From Conchocele bisecta (taxonomy: Eukaryota > Mollusca > Bivalvia > Lucinida > Thyasiridae): a stretch of 64,000 bases of DNA. Below are positions 11,664-22,144 of this stretch, piece after piece (within the stretch, counting starts at the first letter, position 1; every line of letters begins with the position of its first letter). Under the pieces are notes generated by a model, which saw nothing but the letters and a program-made list of their open reading frames with translations, was not told the DNA's origin and did no database searches. A program made the translations under genes and the position numbers. The DNA is taken from positions 45,253,331-45,317,330 of the forward strand of contig CM055265.1 in assembly GCA_029237695.1 (NCBI GenBank), in the 5' to 3' direction.

Positions 11664-11839
11664 TTATTTATCCTGTCAACATTGCAAATAGCTTTAAAAT
11701 GCAAAAAAATAACCCCAGCCGCATCTCCAAATCGTATAGACAGGATATCAAAAATGTTTCACAGCACCGTGTTTCACGGCACATACGCATTGTGTTGACG
11801 GGATAAAGTTGCAACATGTCATTGGTCACAAACATGCAT

Positions 11840-12210
11840 TGTTACATGACTGCCGTTATTTGACACTGCTCACAGCCGTGTTCAAACGTACGGCAGGTAC
11901 TGTTAGACCATGGTTGTAGACAATGCATGTGTCTCATGACATTACAAGCACGCCATTACGTCATCAGACCAATTCACTTTGATCGCATTGAAATTGATGC
12001 AGAGGATGGTTCACCTGCATCACGCGACGTGTACTGTGGCCCAGGAATATGTATGTACAAGTCACTTGTTGGAATGGAACGGGTTATCAAAGTACCGAAA
12101 GTACTGCATATATGCTCAAATTACACAATATATCCGACGGCCTTGGGGGTTCAAACAGTTCCCTCGTGCCACGGCAAACGTTTACCCATGACTCGACATT
12201 GTCAGAACCT
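11840..12210 (+). repeat. Dispersed repeat R-B, copy 1
   Basis: Shares ATGACTGCCGTT, GCTCACAGCCGTG, ATTACGTCA, CGACGTGTACTG, AAAGTACCGAAAGTACTG and GGCCTTGGGGGTTCAAACAG with copies at 15535 and 57178. All three have the same orientation. I cannot assign a class. The GGTTCAAAC stretch resembles a pol III B box, but no matching A box is evident. Confidence 0.55.
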
Positions 12211-12393
12211 TATATTTGTCCGCTGATTATCACATTTGCATGTCGGCTTTTGATTATCACATTTGCATGTCGGCTTTTGATGTCGTAACAGCAAGTCCAG
12301 GCAATTTCATGCTAAATTTAAATGGATGTATTGCATCATCAGTCAGACAACCTGCTTGTAGCGACATAATTCATTTCAGCGATTCATATATAG

Positions 12394-12605
12394 TTATACC
12401 CCACCCCCCCGACAACTAGTTCTGGGGGGTATACTGGAGTGTCAGGTTGTCCATCCGTGTGTCCGTGTGTCCGTGTGTCCCTGTGTCCCTGTGTCCGTGT
12501 GTCCGTCCGTCACTAAACTGAACATCAGAGAAATATTTACTTACATATATAGGGGCACATGGGCCCACGCAGTATTCCGTAAGCCTCGCTTACTGACAAA
12601 TCTAG
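12394..12605 (+). mobile_element. Minimal HINE-like element, TATACCCC type
   Basis: The 5' hairpin is formed by TATACCCCACCCCCC and GGGGGGTATA, followed by CTGGAGTGTCAGG and GTCCGTGTGTCC repeats. The 3' end has GTATTC, the hairpin GTAAGCCTCGCTTAC, and TCTAG-TT. Only one short core segment (ACTAAACTGAACATCAGAG) remains. Longer members of the same type are at 40524 and 42526. Confidence 0.65.
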
Positions 12606-12625
12606 TTACCACTGACTACCGTTCT

Positions 12626-12838
12626 GGGGGCCGTTTCACTAAAATGTTTGTAAGTGAAACATTATGATAGTCTGTAAATGTCACATTAGCAGTGTTTTCT
12701 TGTTAATTATTGGATTTACATTTATTGAGCAAAGGCTGCATATGCATTTGCAGCCTTTGCTCAATAAATGTAAATCCATCAAATTAAATTTACAGACGAT
12801 CCGAAATTTGCACTTTCGAACATTATACAGTTCTTTAG
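12626..12838. mobile_element. Palindromic MITE, GGGGGCCGTTTCAC family, partial
   Basis: Begins GGGGGCCGTTTCACTAAA. The centre is a near-perfect palindrome with arms TGGATTTACATTTATTGAGC around 12711-12778. The right end (GCACTTTCGAACATT) stops before the usual terminus. Family members are at 29999, 35227, 49400, 49985 and 54203. Confidence 0.65.
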
Positions 12839-13950
12839 GGAATAGCGGATCTTAGGGTATAGCGGATCGGTGTAGATTTGTATCAACATATTTTTGTATA
12901 ATGTACATTTAAAATAAATAAAATATTACCGTTAGGAAGAGTGATCTATCCCCCACACAATGACATGTTTACTTTGATATAGCAGTTTCCTTGCCGGTCG
13001 TATAGCTTCAAGAAACACAATGACGTAACCGGAAGTTTACACCAGTTAAAGCGAAAGTAGGTTGCTCCAGAGTAATTTCACTAAAAATGTATAAACAGTT
13101 AGTTTGGAAAAAACAAACTCTGTGAATAAATATGATGTACAATCATGTCCTCTATAACTGCAAAGAAGCTTGGTTCATAAATCACGCCATGTCACTGAAC
13201 ACAGACGTCAATAATAACGCAACTGATTCTGGTAGTAGAGGATCGCCGATTTTGCGTATATGCGGGGATCGTCTCAAACAAAATATGACCTGAAAACACT
13301 ATAGCAAATGTATTTTTTAAAGCTATAAATGTTTTTTTGAATTGTATATCTACCAAATAAAGTAAAATGTAACTGTGTTATTTTTTGCATTTTTATTATT
13401 TTTTTACATTTTTCAAATCGGGATTTTTTTTCATCCCGATCGTGAGTCTCTAATCGGGAGACTCCCGATCAAATCGGGAGACTTGGCATGTCTGAATGTA
13501 ATATACATGTAAACAAAAGTATACGTTGTTACCACTCAGTTGAACCGTCTCTACGAGCCAGTTAAAGGCACTGGGTGTCGTATAAAGTTGAATTGTGAGC
13601 AAAACAGTTGGTAGAAGCATTTAATGGTAGATCTGTATCGGTTTTCTGAACAGGTATAACCAACCCTATGGGTGACCTGAAAAAAGAAAGTAAAAAAAAA
13701 ATAAAAAAATATTATTATTGAACAAAAAATATATACTCCATTATACTTATAATTGAGTATATGGAGGGGGTAAAAAAAAATTTTAGCTTATTTTTTTCTT
13801 AAATTCCACAAAAAGGCCATTCATTCCTATAGTAAACGCAATACGTTGAATGGGCATTTGCATTATGAATTTATAGAAGGTGTAAATATTGCTTCGTAAA
13901 TGTGGCCAGACAGTGCCATCTGAGATGTTGTTTGGTTCAAAATGTTCTAC
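12839..13950. other. Unassigned DNA
   Basis: No gene is recognised. A small cluster of ATCGGGA / TCCCGAT repeats lies at about 13417-13485. A segment at 13585-13690 (GAGCAAAACAGTTG, ATCGGTTTTCTGAACA, GATGACCTGAAA-like) recurs at 27997-28085 as a dispersed repeat. Confidence 0.45.
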
Positions 13951-14491
13951 CAGGGCTCCAGATAAGGAATTAGTAATTGAGTATTGTCACTCCATCATTT
14001 CTGAAGCAATTGGGTATTTCACAATTTTAATTGAATCACACTACTGTTTACACATCAGCAGACCACACTTATTCAATAGTTTGCTTCTGAATGAAAACAC
14101 ATATTGGTATTTCATTAGAATTGTCTCCTTGGAGACAATTCTAATGAAATACCAAGATGTGTTTTCATGGAAAAATAAGAAAATATGCTATATTTGTGGT
14201 CTGTTTATTGTTTTCTGTAGCATGGTAAAGATACCACAAATTTTTCATTGCTTTTTGATACTCGCTACTTCTGATTTCAATTGGGTTTTTGGCAATTTTA
14301 ATTGGGTATTTACGCAAATACGCAGCTTATCTGGAGACTTGGTGCCTACTGAGTGGGCATTCTAAAGGTTAAAGGACAAGAAACATGTGCGTTATTGTGG
14401 AGGTGTATGGGAGAATTGTAACATTATTGATCAGCAGAATCACTGGAAGAATGAGGTCTCTACTCAAATACGCAGCTTATCTGGAGCTCTG
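13951..14491. mobile_element. CAGGGCTCC-ended palindromic element with a doubled right end
   Basis: The left end CAGGGCTCCAGATAAG and the right end CTTATCTGGAGCTCTG are inverted, with TTCTAC on both outer sides (13945-13950 and 14492-14497). A second, internal right-end-like sequence (CGCAGCTTATCTGGAGACTT) ends near 14343. The centre (about 14101-14160) is a long palindrome with apex AGAATTGTCTCC. The 158-aa frame at 13889-14365 is an accident of this repeat. The CAG-type end suggests hAT-like, but the target duplication length is not diagnostic. Confidence 0.55.
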
Positions 14492-14660
14492 TTCTACTGT
14501 AATTCATTCACATGGACCAAGACATGTTTGTATCCTTTGCTATGGCCTAGAGGATTATGGCATTGGACTTCAATACCCAAGCTTTTGAGTTCAGTCCTCA
14601 CCCTAGGCGTGAAAAACAATTTCATAGTATTTTCATCCTACTGTTTTGTCGGATGAGACT

Positions 14661-14904
14661 TTAACTCTTTGCATGCTAGCGGTGAAAATATCCGCCAAAC
14701 AAATTAGGAGTATATTTTTTATGTCTCTGTGTAAATATGTCTTGGAAGTTCATTAGAATTGAGTCCTCATGACTCAATTCTAATGAAATTCCAAGACATA
14801 TTCATGATATTTATAGGGAGAAATAAAAGAAAATACAATGAATTGTCGTCTGCTATTTTTTAACTATTTATAGCCCAGAAATTTCCCAGCATGCAAAGAG
14901 TTAA
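14661..14904. mobile_element. TTAA hairpin MITE, CTCTTTGCATGC subtype, centre type iii
   Basis: Ends TTAACTCTTTGCATGCTAGC and GCATGCAAAGAGTTAA are nearly perfect inverted repeats with TTAA on both sides. TTGTCGTCTGC lies near the right end. The central palindrome has arms CTTGGAAGTTCATTAGAATT around 14741-14796. A sister copy is at 29726. Confidence 0.75.
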
Positions 14905-14929
14905 ACTGTTGTTCTGTCTCTATATGCCA

Positions 14930-15300
14930 TTAGCAGCTGGGACGGACGTTCAGGGAACCATTGCCTTTCACTTTTCTTGTATTTGAGAGTTGAATCTGGT
15001 TATAACCAGTATTACTTTTAGGGGAAGGGGCCAAGTGACTTTGGTGTGGTATGGACCTGGCACCAGGTCAGGTTATTCCTTAATTTCAGGGCTGAATATA
15101 TCTTTATCTCGATGTAAATATTCCGTTCTGATTTTGGGATTTCCCCCCAATGCAGCAGGTTACATGTGGGAATGAACCAGTTGGCGGGACCTTAAACGAC
15201 CTTAGCTGTTGATAGGCTGTTAACTCTTTAAAATGCGGGAAACGACAGACGACAACAAATAATTCAGCATGGTAAGGGTTAAACACCACTAAACAAACAC
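14930..15300 (+). repeat. Dispersed repeat R-A, interrupted copy
   Basis: Shares GAGAGTTGAATCTGGTTATA, TTCAGGGCTGAATATAT, TGATTTTGGGATTTCCCCCC and CCTTAGCTGTTGATAGGC with the other R-A copies. It is interrupted at its GTTAAAC site by the small TTAA element at 15220-15282, after which the R-A tail (ACACCACTAAACAAACAC) resumes. Confidence 0.6.
15220..15282. mobile_element. 63-bp TTAA element remnant inserted at TTAA of R-A
   Basis: TTAACTCTTTAAAATGCGGG at the left and GGTAAGGGTTAA at the right surround AACGACAGACGACAAC. The flanking R-A sequence normally has a single TTAA here (compare 4914-4917 and 30818-30821), so the insertion site and TTAA duplication can be read directly. Confidence 0.7.
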
Positions 15301-15534
15301 TTTTTGTATGCTTTGTAAATGTGAACAGATATTGCTATCAGAGAGGTTCCACTGTAATTCAAGCATATTAATACTGCAAGACATGTCCTGTGCCTTGCAA
15401 TCATGAACACACATTGCCTTCGGAGATGCATTGGCATCTCCAGTTTTAGAGAAGTTACACTGCAATTCAGACATACAGGCTCTGCAAGACATGCCTGTAT
15501 ACTTTGCAGTCAGTAACAATGATCAGTAACATAT

Positions 15535-15965
15535 ATTGATACATGACTGCCGTTCTTCGACACCGCTCACAGCCGTGTACCAACGAACAGCACGTGCTGT
15601 TTGACCATGGCTTTAGACAATGCTCATTCCGGGGCTATGTGTCTCATGACGTTATTAGAACACGCCATTACGTCACCAGACCAGTTCACAACGGTCGCAC
15701 TGAACTTTTGAAATTGATGTGGCTGCAACACACGACGTGTATTGCGGCCCCGAAATATGTATGGCTAAATCAGCTGTTTGAATTGAGCAGATTATCAAGG
15801 TACCGAAAGTACTGTATAAATGCTCAAATAGCACAATATTTTCCATGGAAATGTAACGATAACGTTTTACCATGTCCAGCCGTGGGTAAACATTGCCGTG
15901 TCACTCGAGAACTGTTTGAACTCGCTGCCTACGGCCTTGGGGTTCAAACAGTTCCATCATTTCAG
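15535..15965 (+). repeat. Dispersed repeat R-B, copy 2
   Basis: Matches copy 1 and copy 3 in ACATGACTGCCGTTCT, CGCTCACAGCCGTG, ATTACGTCACCAGACCAGTT, CGACGTGTATTGCGGCCCC, TACCGAAAGTACTG and GGCCTTGGGGTTCAAACAGT. It includes an inverted pair GAACTGTTTGAACTCG and GGTTCAAACAGTTCC (15908-15955). The 144-aa open frame over it shows no known domain and is not conserved as a frame in the other copies. Confidence 0.55.
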
Positions 15966-16549
15966 GTCAATGCCTGATACGACAGTATGTTATCAGTCAG
16001 TACGTATTCACCTAATACAATGTTGTTACCTGATAAATGGTGTGCTGCAGTCTGTTATGTTTGCGGTTTTTGCTTGCTAGCGTGTCATTAAAGTTTTGTC
16101 ATGCAATCGTCGTCTCAGAAAGCCATATACCTGACATAAATACGTAATATAGGGGTTCAAACTCCGTCGGGATGCAGCAGTGTACTGTTAAAAAATCATC
16201 ACTTCTATTATAAGTAACTGGAATGGATTTTTATATGTTAATTTCCGGACCAATCCAATCGTCACAAAATAGTTTTTAGACAAGTCCATTTATGAAAAGG
16301 GAGTGTTTTTGTTTTAAAAAATGTGAAAATTACTTGCAAAAAGTACAGCCGGCTCACCTGGATCTGCACTGTTTGCTTAAACCGCTATAGCGGGCTTTCT
16401 GGTTCAAAGGGTTAATGCTACTGATGGGTTGATAGTCTACTGACTGGACATTGGTCTTCAGTGCCAGAGGTTGTGGGTTCAATCGCTGCTATAGGCATGT
16501 TTCCATCCCACTGATCTTTCCGTGGAGACTTGAAACCGAGGTCCTGTCT
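15966..16549. other. Unassigned DNA
   Basis: No recognisable gene or repeat, apart from a GGATCTGCACTGTTTGC motif at about 16361 that resembles the interior of the GTGGCTGTGACTGGA elements. Confidence 0.4.
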
Positions 16550-17090
16550 CTATATGACCTTAGCTGTTGCTGGGATGTCAATCCTTTTCACTTTTTTAAC
16601 CCAAAGACATGTCTCTATATGGCCTTAGCTGTCGCTATGACAACAGTTAACGGTGCCCTCTATATGACCTTAGCTGTGGCTGGGATGTCAATCCCTTTCA
16701 CTTTTTTAACCCAAAGCCATGTCTCTATATGACCATAGCTGTCGCTATGACAACAGTTAACAGTGCCCTCTATATGACCTTAGCTGTTGCTGGGATGTCA
16801 ATCCTTTTCACTTTTTTAACCGCAAGCCAAGTCTCTATATGACCTTAGCTGTCGCTATGACAACAGTTAACAGTGCCCTCTATATGACCTTAGCTGTGGC
16901 TGGGATGTCCATCCCTTTCACTTTTTTAACCCAAAGCCATGTCTCTATATGACCTTAGCTGTTGCTATGACAACAGTTAACAGTGCCCTCTATATGACCT
17001 TAGCCGTTGCTGGGATGTCAATCCCTTTCACTGTTTTAACCCAAAGCCGTGTCTCTATATGACCTTAGCTGTCACTATGACAACAGTTAA
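16550..17090 (+). repeat. Tandem array, 110-bp unit, about five copies
   Basis: CTATATGACCTTAGCTGT recurs at 16550, 16660, 16770, 16880 and 16990, exactly 110 bp apart. Each unit is itself two related halves of about 55 bp: one continuing GCTGGGATGTCAATCC, the other GCTATGACAACAGTTAA. This is a two-level repeat. Open frames through it are by-products. Confidence 0.8.
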
Positions 17091-17211
17091 TTTGTTTAAC
17101 CCATTAATATTTTTAACTCAAGTGACCTTAGCGGTTGTTGGGACGTTAAACCATTTCATCTAAATCCATCTAAATTACTGCTATGTCAAATGGAAATCTC
17201 ATATAATTGTA

Positions 17212-17765
17212 TCCCCCGGACTCCGTCGGGGGATACTATGGATTTGACAGCGCGCCGCGTCCGCGTCCACGTCCGCGTCCGCCGCAGACACTTCTTGTCC
17301 GGAGCATAACTCGAACACCCTTTGGAATATTTTCATGAAACTTCACACATGCATAGACCACGACCCGAAGGTGTGTCGCGCACAATGACAACGCAATGCA
17401 TTTTTTACAACTCTTGCATAGCTAATTTTTTTTAGTTATCTCTGTTTCGCGCGCACTGATTGACCATAACTCGACCACCCTTTGGAATATTTTTATGAAA
17501 CTTAACACATTCCAATTAGACCACGAACCGAAGGTGTCGTGCACAAGAATGACAACTCTTGCATAGCTAATTTTTTAGTTATCTCCCTTTTTTGTTTTCG
17601 CGCACTGATTTCCTGTCCGGAGCATAACTCGACCACCTTTGGAATATTTTCATGAAACATTCACACATGCATAGACCACGACCCGGAGGTGTGTCGCGCA
17701 CAAGAATGACAACTCTTGCGTAGCTAATTTTTGAGTTATCTCCCTTTTTTGTTTTGCGCACTCTA
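17212..17765 (+). mobile_element. 5' part of a HINE-like element, GTATCCCCC type
   Basis: The hairpin GTATCCCCCGGACTCCGTCG continues into GGGGATAC, then CTATGG and a GTCCGCGTCC block. Three core units of about 160 bp follow (GGAGCATAACTCG, CTTTGGAATATTTT, AACTCTTGCATAGCTAATTT). The 3' end is not here. A matching 3' end (GGGGGATAC, then TTGTCGACAA, then CTAG-T) is at 21268-21304, so the two may be parts of one interrupted element. Confidence 0.55.
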
Positions 17766-18348
17766 CAAACTGGACAATAATGCATGAAGACCCGTTTTTC
17801 TCGTCTGCTCTGTACACCTTTTCTGTGTGCTCTGTACACCTTACCTGTAGAGAGAACAATAGAGACTGGGAGAACCATGTGCTAGCATGGGCTTGCATGT
17901 GCAAATGTCCAGTGCTTGACCACTGCTGACCACAGGTAATTTATACAGGTAAATTACTACATTGGGTACTGTGTTGAAAATATTGTGGCATTATGTGGAC
18001 CTGTGCAGATATATGTAGATAAATATAGGACTATTAAAAAAAAAATCTGGGCTCCAGTAGCAAGCATTATTATTTTTAAACTTTTTTTTTCCATTGTTTT
18101 TTTTTTTTTCATTTTTTTTTTTTATTTTTTTTTTTTTTTCAAATTATTTTTCAATTTTTGTCTAGTAGCATAAGGTCGTAAGTGCTATATACAGACTATT
18201 CACCTGTGCATGTGCTAGCATGTGCAACTGACCACTGACCACTTACAGGTAATTTATACAGGTAAATGATTATATTACATTTCCGTAAACTGTGTTGAAA
18301 ATATTGTGGCAAAATGTAGACCTGTATATATATGATATGTAGATAAAT
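17766..18348 (+). repeat. Degenerate tandem repeat R-C with long T-runs
   Basis: Units contain GTGTTGAAAATATTGTGGCA, GACCTGT, GATATATGTAGATAAATATA, GGACTATTAAAA and CTGGGCTCCAGTAGC, followed by long T-rich runs (18073-18160). More units lie at 18971-19545. Coding potential is nil. Confidence 0.6.
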
Positions 18349-18970
18349 ATATAGAGGATATTCCATCGTACATGTTGAATAGCAGGGAAATAATACACGA
18401 GTGTGCGTCGGTTTCCGCGTAAGCAACGAGTGAGCGTAGCGAACGAGTTGCTTGCACGGACGCCGACGGACACGAGTGTATTATTTCCGCTATTCAAACA
18501 TGTACGATTGAATATCCTATTTATTACACTTCCACGGCGGATATATATGCACATTTAGTCTATTTTTGAGTGTATAATCAATGAATTGTGATGTGCGCAT
18601 GAATAGTTATACAATGACGTGTATTCCCGCGTTTTGACGTTACGTTGTGTGACGTCAAATGTGACGTCATGTAAACTTGTTGATATCCAAATTACGCAGC
18701 TGTTTCTATGAGCCAGATATATTTGAGTGCATGTTTGGAATGTGTTCAATCACATTAACATTCTTGATTAGTAGAGACCCTTTCCAAATTTTCAAATAAC
18801 TTTATTTTGACTGTAATACAAATTAAACATGTTGCATGGTAGCTCGTGGTTTCCAAGAAAACAGGCGAGCACTTACGAGTGTTCTCCTCACGGTGTATTA
18901 TTTGTAAGGAGTTGATTACGGGTTTTCTCTCACAGCGAAACCCGTGCAAATAATTTTCAAGAGTGTAATA
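18349..18970. mobile_element. Insertion in repeat R-C carrying a long inverted repeat
   Basis: The R-C sequence GTAGATAAATATA is interrupted near 18349 and resumes with GGACTATTAAAA at 18971. The inserted DNA starts with a long inverted repeat (18356-18522; arms GGATATTCCATCGTACATGT and the complement) whose centre holds CGAGTGAGCGTAGCGAACGA. The remainder has no recognisable gene. Termini are not clearly inverted, so the class is unknown. Confidence 0.5.
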
Positions 18971-19544
18971 AAGGACTATTAAAAACATTCTGGGCTCCAG
19001 TAGGGAGCATTATTCTTTTATTTTCTTTAAATTTAATTTTTTTTTTACATTTTTTTTTTTACATTCTTTTTCAATTTTTTAACTGACCACTAACTTATTA
19101 CAGGTAATTTATACAGGTACATTATTACATTTCCGTAACTATTAACAAAAATTCTGGGCTCCAGTAGCGAGCATTATTATTTATTTTATTTTTTGTATAT
19201 TACATTTCTGTAAACTGTGTTGAAAATATTGTGGCATTATGTGGACCTGTGCAGATATATGTAGATAAATATAGGACTATTAAAAAAAAATTTGGGCTCC
19301 AGTAGCGAGCATTATTATGTATATTACATTTCCGTAAACTGTGTTGAAAATATTGTGGACCTGTGCAGATATATGTAGATAAATATAGGACTATTAAACA
19401 AAATTCTGGGCTCCAGTAGCAAGCATTATTATTTTTAATTTTTAAAAAAAAAAAATCATTTCTTTTTTTTCAAATTCTTTTTCAATTTTTGTCTAGTAGC
19501 ATAAGGTCGTAAGTGCTATATACAGACTATTATCATATAATAAA
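18971..19544 (+). repeat. Repeat R-C, continuation
   Basis: At least three more units of the 17766 repeat, again with GGACTATTAAA, CTGGGCTCCAGTAGC and T-rich tracts. Confidence 0.6.
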
Positions 19545-19610
19545 ACAATTATTGACTAGTGAGCCATAGAATATAATCTCATATTCTATGGCTCACTAGT
19601 CAATAATTGT
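19545..19610. repeat. Near-perfect palindrome
   Basis: Arms ACAATTATTGACTAGTGAGC continue to CATAGAATAT and are separated by a six-base loop. No flanking TTAA or TA pair is obvious. Confidence 0.7.
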
Positions 19611-19774
19611 ATAATATATTCGGGCCAGTGAAAATTGCTTTCGGGCCCAGGCTCGAGGTCAAGGCGGGACAAGGCGAGGCATCTGATTCCGCGGATTTTG
19701 TTTACTTATCTCCCTTTGTTGTTTCGTGCTCTGATTTTGTATCCAGAGCATAACTCGAACACCCTTTGGAATAT

Positions 19775-20934
19775 TTTTATGCCCCACCACGATAGTGGAG
19801 GGGGCATTTAGTGTTACCCTCGTCCGTCCGTCCGCACACACGAATGGGTACTTGTTGTAAGCGTACGGGGATCTTATTGGGTAGGGTTAGGATAGTGTTG
19901 GGTACTCTTGTTGGGTATTTTTATACAGTAAAAACCCAACAAGTATTCATTCGTAGGAACTTGCGTCCCATCCTCCCGTCTGTCCGTCCGTCCGTCCATC
20001 ACAAAACTTTAACACTCGGGTAAATGTCTCATAATTTCTTCATCCTTCGACCGAATCTGCTTCATATTTCATATACATTGTTCACTACCGCCCTGTGCCA
20101 AATCCACGTTCGTCCTGCCCCCGGCAAGCCCAGGGTCAAGGTCACATACTTGGTGCTTCAAAAACTTTAACGCTCGTGTTAATATCTTATAATTTCTGTT
20201 TTCTTTCACGGATCAGCTTCATATTTCATATACACATTGCTCTAATGGTCCTCTACCGCCCTGTGCCAAATCCACATTCGTCCTGCCCCCGCCAAGCCCA
20301 GGGTCAAGGTTACATACTTGGTGCTTCAAAAACTTTAACGCTCGGTAAATATCTTATAATTTCTGTTTTCTTTCACGGATCATCTTCATATTTCATATAT
20401 GCATTGCTCTAATGGCCTCTACCGCCCTGTGCCAAATCCACGTTCGTCCTGCCCCGCCAATCCCAGGGTCAAGGTCACATACTTGGTGCTTCAAAAACTT
20501 TAACGCTCAGGTAAATATCTTATAATTTTTCTTTCCATTCACGGATCAACTTCTATATTTCATATATGCGTTGCTCTAATGGTCCTCTACCGCCTGTGCC
20601 AAATCCATGTTCGTCTGCCCCTGCCAAGCCCAGGTTAACATCACATACTTAGTGCTTCAAAAACTTTAACGCTCAGGTTAAATATCTTATAATTTTCTGT
20701 TTTTCTTTCACGGATCAGCTTCATATTTCATATATGCATGCTCTAATGGTCCTCATCCGCCCTGTGCCAAATCCACGTTTGTCCTGCCCCCGCCAAGCCC
20801 AGGTCAAGGTCACATACTTGGTGCTTCAAAAACTTTTAACTCTCAGTAAAAGAAAATTTTTGACTTGGAATTTGGCCTCATTTATTATCAAAGCGATATG
20901 TGGGACTCCGTGTTCTATGAACACATTTTCTAGT
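19775..20934 (+). mobile_element. HINE-like element, ATGCCCCACC type, nested
   Basis: The 5' hairpin pairs GCCCCACCAC with GTGGAGGGGGC, followed by ATTTAGTG and (GTCC)n. An internal inverted repeat (ACGAATGGGTACTTGTTG / CAACAAGTATTCATTCGT) separates two GTCC blocks. About five 150-160-bp core units contain CGTTCGTCCTGCCCC and CAGGGTCAAGGTCACATACT. The 3' end has GATATGTGGG, the hairpin GTGTTCTATGAACAC, and TTTTCTAG-TT. It interrupts a GTATCCCCC-type core unit: GGAATATTTT lies to the left and AAACTTCACACATGC to the right. Confidence 0.65.
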
Positions 20935-21304
20935 TTGTTAAACTTCACACATGCATAGAAGACGACCCAAAGGTGTGTCGCACGTAAGAATGACAACTCT
21001 TGCGTCGTTAATTTCTTAGTTATCTCCCTTTGTTGTTTCGTGCTCTGATTTTGTGTCTGGAGCATAACTCGAACACCCTTTAGAATATTTTCATGAAACT
21101 TCACACATGCATAGACCACAACCCTAAAGGTGTGTCACGCAAGTATGACAACTCTTGCATCACTAATTTTCTAGTTATCTCCCTTTGTTTTTTCCGTCAC
21201 TGATTTTGTCTCCGGAGCATAGCTTGAACACCCTTTTTTCAAACTACTTGTGTAACTGGGGAGGGGGATACACATGCGCTTGTCGACAAGTGTCCATTTC
21301 TAGT
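20935..21304 (+). mobile_element. 3' part of a GTATCCCCC-type HINE-like element
   Basis: Core units (GGAGCATAACTCG, AACTTCACACATGCATAG, AACTCTTGC) match 17281-17765. The end reads GGGGGATACACATGCGC, then the palindrome TTGTCGACAA, then TTTCTAG-TT. The GGGGGATAC block matches the 5' stem at 17212. Confidence 0.6.
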
Positions 21305-21436
21305 TATTTGAGAATTATTATTAATTTTCTAAAATCATAAAATGTACGTACAAAATATTGATTTAAACATGAATTTTGTTACAATACAAGGTTCTGTCCT
21401 ATGGGTGTTGAGCCGTAAAAGCTTATATTATATATA

Positions 21437-21807
21437 CAGTCGAACCTCCCCGAATGGCCACCTCTCTACAACAACACCCTCTCTATAACAGCCGCTATTT
21501 TATATCCCAAATGGATGATTTCCTCTGTATCTAACACTTAGACTGCTGAGCACGAAAATTGTCATCTGCTGTTGCTTTTGCCTTCTTTCTCAATAAAAAC
21601 ATGTTTTGACAGCATTTTAGAATCATTTCCATTGGAAATGATTCTAAAATGTTGCCAAAGCATATTTTTTATGAGAATTATCAATACAAATAAATAAACA
21701 GCGGACGACACATTTAATTCAGCATTAACCTCCCTACAACAGCCACCTCTCTACAACAGCCACTTTTGCGTCTTCCCATGGGTGGCTGTTGTAGAGAGGT
21801 TGCACTG
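21437..21807. mobile_element. TA-flanked pogo-like non-autonomous element
   Basis: Ends CAGTCGAACCTCCCCG and GAGAGGTTGCACTG, with TA outside (21435-21436 and 21808-21809). Both arms contain copies of CTACAACAGCCAC or GTGGCTGTTGTAGAG, a short tandem motif near the ends. It is split by the TTAA element at 21532-21728. A sister copy is at 58256. Confidence 0.7.
21532..21728. mobile_element. TTAA hairpin MITE, centre type i, nested
   Basis: ATTGTCATCTGCTG and CAGCGGACGACA subterminal motifs and the central palindrome (arms TGACAGCATTTTAGAATCAT) identify the family. The terminal CCCTT/AAGGG bases are degraded, but TTAA remains at the right. It lies inside the TA element, so it inserted later. Confidence 0.65.
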
Positions 21808-21809
21808 TA

Positions 21810-22144
21810 TAGCATTTCACACAGACTGTTACACCCAGACAAGTTGAATTCCTGTAGTCGTAATCGTATTACACATGGCAGTAAGGATGCTTCAATGACA
21901 GAATGGTGAATGCAGATGCGCATGCTGACTTAAAGGATCGTACGACGTTTGCGACCAGTGTAGCCCTAATGGGGTATCATAGCTAGTTTTTTCCCTTTGA
22001 ATTTATTTATAGAAATCTGGTCCAATTTGTATATTTTATAGCCTAATTCCTTGTAATAAAACTGAATATTGCATGATTTGTTGTGTGTAAAGAAGCCATT
22101 AATAGTGTTTTCGACTTAGTGTTGATCCAAATCATCCTATATAT
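21810..22144. other. Unassigned DNA
   Basis: No feature recognised. Short open frames have no known motif. Confidence 0.4.

Noticed and set aside
13889..14365. 158-codon open frame
   Set aside because: It spans the flank and palindrome of the CAGGGCTCC element; the sister copy at 45748 does not keep the frame.
15543..15977. 144-codon open frame in repeat R-B
   Set aside because: The other R-B copies (11840, 57178) do not preserve it and no known motif is present.
17985..19500. LINE poly(A)/poly(T) tails
   Set aside because: T-runs here recur as part of tandem repeat R-C; no reverse transcriptase or endonuclease motif is seen upstream.
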